From assembly GCA_033763975.1 (NCBI GenBank), contig JANRJM010000002.1, forward strand, positions 186,001 to 250,000: a stretch of 64,000 nt of DNA, read 5' to 3'. Under the pieces are notes generated by a model. That model was not told where the DNA came from, did no database searches, and saw only the letters and a program-made list of their open reading frames with translations. Shown here piece by piece: positions 60,412-64,000 of this stretch. Both the position numbers and the translations under genes were made by a program. How positions within the stretch are numbered: position 1 is the first letter of the stretch; the number at the start of each line of letters is the position of its first letter. This stretch comes from Planctomycetota bacterium. Its GTDB lineage: Bacteria > Planctomycetota > Phycisphaerae > Phycisphaerales > UBA1924.

Positions 60412-62046
60412 GTGACCAGGCCCGGGCGCCAATCGAACAAGCGGGGAACGCCGCTTCCGGGGGAAGAGATGGTCAAAGGCGTCGCGTCGTCGGCCCAGCC
60501 GCCGGTCCACCCCGCGCCGGGCGCAGACCTCCACCCGACCGACCAGGGACGGAACGGGAACCACCCCGACGACAAGCCCGCGCGAGGCAAGGGGCGCGAG
60601 CCCGCGTCCGACAAGGGCGTCAAGACGTTCGTGCTCGACACGAACATCCTGCTGCACAACCCCGACGCGCTGTTCGTCTTTCAGGACAACCACGTCGTCA
60701 TCCCGTTCAAGGTCATCGAAGAACTCGACAAGCTCAAGAAGAAGGACGACGACCTGGGACGCAACGCCCGGGCGTGCATCCGCCACCTCGACCGCCTGCG
60801 CGCCATCGGGCGGCTGAGCGAGGGCGTGCAGTGGGACCGGCTGCCCACGCTGCCCAACGCGGCACGCTCGCCCGGCGTCAACGGACGCACGGGCACCATC
60901 CGCATCGAGGTCACCGACTTCGCCCGCCCCGCGGCGATCATCGAGGACCAGCCCGACAACCACATCATCGCCGTCGCCTACCACCTGAAGGAAAAGGGCG
61001 TCCGCACGGTCTTCGTCACCAAGGACCTCTCGGCGCGCATCAAGAGCGACGCCCTGGGCATCAAGACCGAGGACTTCGAGAACCAGAAGGTCGACGCCGA
61101 ACGCCTCTACTCCGGGTTCACGACCCTCCGCGTCGAGGGCGCGCTCATCGACGAGCTCTACCGCGACCGCATGCTGCCCATGGAGCGCCTCCGAGGCACG
61201 ACCGAGCTGCGCGGCGGGCCCGACGCGATGCCCCACGATGAGCCCTTCGACGCGGCACTCATCCCCAACGAGTTCGTCGTGCTCTGCGACCAGGACGACG
61301 AGAACCACACGGGCCTCGCCCGGCGCCTGGGCGACACCGAGCACCTCATCCCCGTCACCGGGCCCCGCAAGCCGGTCTACGGCATCATGGCCCGCAACGT
61401 GCAGCAGACCATGGCGATGGACGTGCTCCTCGACGAGGACATCAAGCTCGTCACGCTCCTGGGCAGCGCGGGCACCGGCAAGACCCTCCTCGCCCTCGCC
61501 GCCGGCATGAGCAAGGTCTTCGGCGAAGAACGCTACGACAAGCTGCTCGTCGCGCGCCCCATCATGCCCCTGGGGCGCGACATCGGCTACCTCCCCGGCG
61601 ACAAGGACGAGAAGCTCACCGCCTGGATGCAGCCCATCTTCGACAACCTCGGCTACCTGCTCGGCACCCGCGGCGCCCACATGCAGGGCCCCGAGAGCCA
61701 GAGCAGCGAGCAGCGCATCGGCAAACTCATGGCCGACGGCAAGCTCGTGCTCGAGCCCCTCACGTACATCCGCGGACGCAGCATCCCCCGCCAGTTCATG
61801 ATCGTCGACGAGGCGCAGAACCTCACGCCCCACGAGATCAAGACCATCGCCAGCCGCGTCGGCGAGGGCACCAAGCTCATCCTCACCGGCGACATCGGGC
61901 AGATCGACAACCCCTACCTCGACCAGTCAAGCAACGGCCTGGCGTACACCATCGAGAAAATGAAGGGCGTCCGCCTCTACGCACACGTCACGCTCGCCCG
62001 GAGCGAACGCAGCGAACTCGCCAGCCTGGCGGCGTCGAGGTTGTAA
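60412..62046 (+). CDS. PhoH family protein with N-terminal PIN domain
   Basis: 544 aa. After a disordered N terminus (1-70) comes a PIN domain (KTFVLDTNILLHNPDALFVFQDNHVVIPFKVIEELDKLKK; VFVTKDLSARIKSDALGI) and then the PhoH ATPase: Walker A GSAGTGKTLLALAAGM, ARPIMPLGRDIGYLPGDKDEKL, IRGRSIPRQFMIVDEAQNLTPHEIKTIASRVGEGTKLILTGDIGQID. PIN-PhoH proteins (PhoH2/YlaK type) are RNA helicase/RNases. The start is GTG 60412, with ATG 60469 as an alternative. The stop is followed at once by the 8-bp repeat block. Confidence 0.93.
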   Translation: MTRPGRQSNKRGTPLPGEEMVKGVASSAQPPVHPAPGADLHPTDQGRNGNHPDDKPARGKGREPASDKGVKTFVLDTNILLHNPDALFVFQDNHVVIPFKVIEELDKLKKKDDDLGRNARACIRHLDRLRAIGRLSEGVQWDRLPTLPNAARSPGVNGRTGTIRIEVTDFARPAAIIEDQPDNHIIAVAYHLKEKGVRTVFVTKDLSARIKSDALGIKTEDFENQKVDAERLYSGFTTLRVEGALIDELYRDRMLPMERLRGTTELRGGPDAMPHDEPFDAALIPNEFVVLCDQDDENHTGLARRLGDTEHLIPVTGPRKPVYGIMARNVQQTMAMDVLLDEDIKLVTLLGSAGTGKTLLALAAGMSKVFGEERYDKLLVARPIMPLGRDIGYLPGDKDEKLTAWMQPIFDNLGYLLGTRGAHMQGPESQSSEQRIGKLMADGKLVLEPLTYIRGRSIPRQFMIVDEAQNLTPHEIKTIASRVGEGTKLILTGDIGQIDNPYLDQSSNGLAYTIEKMKGVRLYAHVTLARSERSELASLAASRL

Positions 62047-62106
62047 GAAGTTCCGGAGTTCCGAAGTTCCGAAGTTCCGGAGTTCCGGAGTACGGAAGTT
62101 CCGAGA
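62047..62106. repeat. 8-bp TTCCGRAG repeat block after phoH
   Basis: Starting 1 nt after the phoH stop, seven units of 8 bp: TTCCGGAG, TTCCGAAG, TTCCGAAG, TTCCGGAG, TTCCGGAG, TACGGAAG, TTCCGAGA (62051-62106). This is the reverse complement of the CTYCGGAA block inside ubiX (39645-39714). Each unit contains the palindromic core TTCCGGAA across the unit border. It lies between convergent genes and could form local hairpins. Confidence 0.9.
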
Positions 62107-62161
62107 TTCGTACGTCGCGCTTCGAGTAGCGACGCTTCGTGCTCTGCGCTCTGCGTTCTGC

Positions 62162-62476
62162 TCACGCCCCCGGCCTGGTCCACCCGCTGTCGGGGTCTTT
62201 CTCCAGGATCGCGCCCGACCGCTTCACGCACGTGAGGCACGCCAGCGGGCCGCCCTCGATCCGCGTGCTCCGCCAGCACTTCTCCGGCTCGGTCAGGCAC
62301 AGCACGCACGTCTCGCCCCGGCTCGGCGCCACGCCCGCTTTCGCCAGCACCAGCGCGCGGTGCGCATCGGCCAGACACTCGGCGCAGATCAGCGAGCCCT
62401 TGTGCCCCTCCACCATCGGGCGGTCCGACGCCCACGAGCGCAGGCAGAAGTCGCAGAGGAAATCCTCCGCCGCCAT
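62162..62476 (-). CDS. Cys-rich (treble-cleft/zinc-binding) small protein
   Basis: 104 aa with three CxxC-type pairs: CDFCLRS near the N terminus (Cys8, Cys11), CAEC (31, 34), CVLC (57, 60) and CLTC (80, 83). This suggests two to three zinc-binding sites, as in ClpX-type zinc fingers or small regulators. There is no TM. It lies 32 nt after the ABC exporter gene on the minus strand and may be co-transcribed. The function is unknown. Confidence 0.75.
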   Translation of the reverse strand: MAAEDFLCDFCLRSWASDRPMVEGHKGSLICAECLADAHRALVLAKAGVAPSRGETCVLCLTEPEKCWRSTRIEGGPLACLTCVKRSGAILEKDPDSGWTRPGA

Positions 62477-62508
62477 GTTCTCTGGATCACACCCGGGTCG
62501 TTGCACGC

Positions 62509-64000
62509 CTACCCCCGCCCCGAGACCAGGAGCTGCCCGCGCGCCAACTGGCGGTACAGCTCGCACCGGTCCAGCAGTTCGTCGTGGCGGCCCACGTCGG
62601 CGATCACCCCGTCCTGCATCACCACGATCCGGTCGCACATCAGCACCGTGCTCAGCCGATGGGCCACGACCAGCGTCGTGCGCCCGACGCTGAACTCCGC
62701 GATCGCCTCGGCGATGCGCCCTTCGCTCTCGCCGTCGATCATGCTCGTCGCCTCGTCGAGCACCAGGATCGCCGGATCGCGCAGCACGGCCCGGGCGATC
62801 GCCAGGCGCTGGCGCTGCCCGCCCGACAGCCCCGAGCCCCCCTCGCCCAGCAGCGCGCCGTAGCCCCGGGGCAGGCGCTCGATGAACTCGTGCGCCCGCG
62901 CGAGCCGGGCCGCGTGCTCGACGGCGTCGTCGGTCGCGCCCAGGCGCCCGTACGCGATGTTCTCGCGCACCGTGCCCCGGAAGAGCACGGTGTCCTGCGA
63001 GACCACGCCGATCTGGGCCCGCAGCGAGCGCAGCGAGACGGTGCGGACGTCGACGCCGTCGACGCGGATCGTGCCCGTGTCGGGGTCGAAGAGTCGCGGC
63101 AGCAGGCTCAGCAGGGTGGTCTTGCCGCAGCCGTTGGGCCCGACGAACGCGACCCGCTCGCCGTGCGAGACCTCGAGCGAGACGTCGCGCACGGCGGGCG
63201 CGTCGGCGCCCGGGTACGTGAATCGCACGCCCTCCCACGAGACCGAGCGCCGATGCCGCCCCAGCCGCGCCGTGCGCCGCGCGCGGGGCTCTTCGCCCGC
63301 GAGGTCGATGACGCGCGCCAGGCGTGCCGCGGCCGGGGACGCCATCTGGATGTCGTTGATGATGCCCGTCAGCGGCTTGAGGGCGGCCCCGGCGACGGCG
63401 AGCGACGCGAGCGCCAGGATGAAGTCCTTCGCGCTCACCGTCCCGCGGATGACCAGGTTGCCCGCGAGCAGCACCAGCCCGCACAGCAGGAAGATCGAGA
63501 GCATCTCCGTCAGCGGGCTGGCGAGCGCCCGCGCGGTGCGGGCGCGGCCCAGCTCGCGCAGCATGTCGCGGTTGTGCTGGCGGAACGCGCCGATCTCGAG
63601 GCGCTCGCCCCCGTGCGCCTTCACCGTCCGCAGCCCGCCCAGGGCCTGCCCGGCGTGCCCCATGAGGTCGGACTGCGATTCCAACGCCGCCCCCGCCGCC
63701 CGCTTGATGCGCTTGCCCAGGCGCCGGATCACGGTGTAGAGCGCGGGCGCCACGAGCAGCGCGCCCAGCGTGACGCGCGCGTCGAACGCCAGCGCCACAA
63801 TCAATGCCGCCACCCCCTTGAAGACCTGCAGCACCGCCTTGGAGAGCAGCACCTGCAGCCCGTTGGAGAGCTGCGTGCTGTCGTTCACGATGCGGCTCAC
63901 GAGATCCGACGCGCCCAAACGCGCCACGACCCCCAGGGGCGAGCGCAGCGCACGCCGGAATGCCAGCAGGCGCACCCGCGCCACGGTGTTGTTCACCGCG
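62509..64000 (-). CDS. ABC exporter (fused TMD-NBD), truncated by window edge
   Basis: About 490 residues visible; the N terminus lies beyond the window end. The remaining TMD has four hydrophobic segments (e.g. VFKGVAALIVALAFDARVTLGALLVAPALYTVI; FLLCGLVLLAGNLVI). The NBD is complete: Walker A GPNGCGKTT, Q-loop VSQDTVLF, signature LSGGQRQRLAIARA, Walker B ILVLDEATS, H-loop VVAHRLST. It is a type IV half-transporter of the MsbA/LmrA kind, probably exporting lipid or peptide. No partner half-transporter is visible. Confidence 0.92.
   Translation of the reverse strand, partial: AVNNTVARVRLLAFRRALRSPLGVVARLGASDLVSRIVNDSTQLSNGLQVLLSKAVLQVFKGVAALIVALAFDARVTLGALLVAPALYTVIRRLGKRIKRAAGAALESQSDLMGHAGQALGGLRTVKAHGGERLEIGAFRQHNRDMLRELGRARTARALASPLTEMLSIFLLCGLVLLAGNLVIRGTVSAKDFILALASLAVAGAALKPLTGIINDIQMASPAAARLARVIDLAGEEPRARRTARLGRHRRSVSWEGVRFTYPGADAPAVRDVSLEVSHGERVAFVGPNGCGKTTLLSLLPRLFDPDTGTIRVDGVDVRTVSLRSLRAQIGVVSQDTVLFRGTVRENIAYGRLGATDDAVEHAARLARAHEFIERLPRGYGALLGEGGSGLSGGQRQRLAIARAVLRDPAILVLDEATSMIDGESEGRIAEAIAEFSVGRTTLVVAHRLSTVLMCDRIVVMQDGVIADVGRHDELLDRCELYRQLARGQLLVSGRG

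Overview
The window is about 70% GC, gene-dense, and looks chromosomal. It most likely comes from a planctomycete of the Phycisphaerae/Phycisphaerales type. The evidence is a subtilase with a C-terminal dockerin, exported proteins ending in VPxPG-hydrophobic-RRRR sorting tails, a pseudopilin-rich secretion operon split from its motor genes, a DUF1559-like prepilin protein, a GldA/GldG/DUF4340 export operon and many small lipoproteins. There is no rRNA, no tRNA that I can see, no CRISPR array and no transposase. I recognise one RNA gene, the SRP (4.5S) RNA at about 8026-8147.

Layout. 1-5.2 kb: a small hypothetical gene, holA, a lower-GC pair (2-TM/GAF protein plus a 61-aa protein), sucD, a Fic protein and a DUF454 membrane protein. 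5.3-11.5 kb: an ECF sigma/anti-sigma pair, surE, SRP RNA, a sorting-tail protein, a zinc-ribbon membrane protein and an S9 peptidase. 11.5-16.8 kb: pyrE, dnaX (with a clear programmed -1 frameshift site), a DUF4026/DUF2314-like protein and SpoVR. 16.9-23.5 kb: lipoproteins, a FlgM-like protein, an orphan nuoD, an HDOD protein, neuC and a class IV aminotransferase. 23.5-26.6 kb: a structured non-coding stretch, a secreted subtilase with dockerin and a STAS protein. 26.9-34.1 kb: ABC ATPase, permease, GldG and DUF4340 in one operon, then a second S9 peptidase. 34.1-41.1 kb: a degenerate-repeat spacer, then crcB, a TPR O-GlcNAc-transferase-like protein and pyrB on the minus strand, followed by a lipoprotein, an FkbM methyltransferase, a ubiX that carries an in-frame 8-bp repeat block, and a prepilin-like protein. 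41.2-44.5 kb: clpB and a small lipoprotein. 44.6-51.3 kb: a type II secretion/pseudopilus operon (G, I, J, K, C-like, L-like, M-like, TPR lipoprotein) in which six successive genes overlap by exactly 4 nt. 51.4-64 kb: PIN-TRAM protein, kbl, YceI, membrane proteins, a DNRLRE protein, NDH-2, DUF456, PhoH, a Cys-rich protein and an ABC exporter cut by the window edge.

How it works together. This is a housekeeping region (replication clamp loader, pyrimidine synthesis, TCA cycle, respiratory chain, proteostasis) interleaved with envelope and secretion functions. The T2SS-like operon, the S9 peptidases, the dockerin subtilase and the sorting-tail proteins together suggest an active export economy. 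Two themes cut across the genes. First, many genes have a TAnnnT (-10-like) hexamer only 5-9 nt before the start codon and no Shine-Dalgarno sequence, which suggests widespread leaderless mRNAs. Second, several different low-complexity repeat families sit in the spacers between convergent genes, and one of them has also entered a coding sequence (ubiX).
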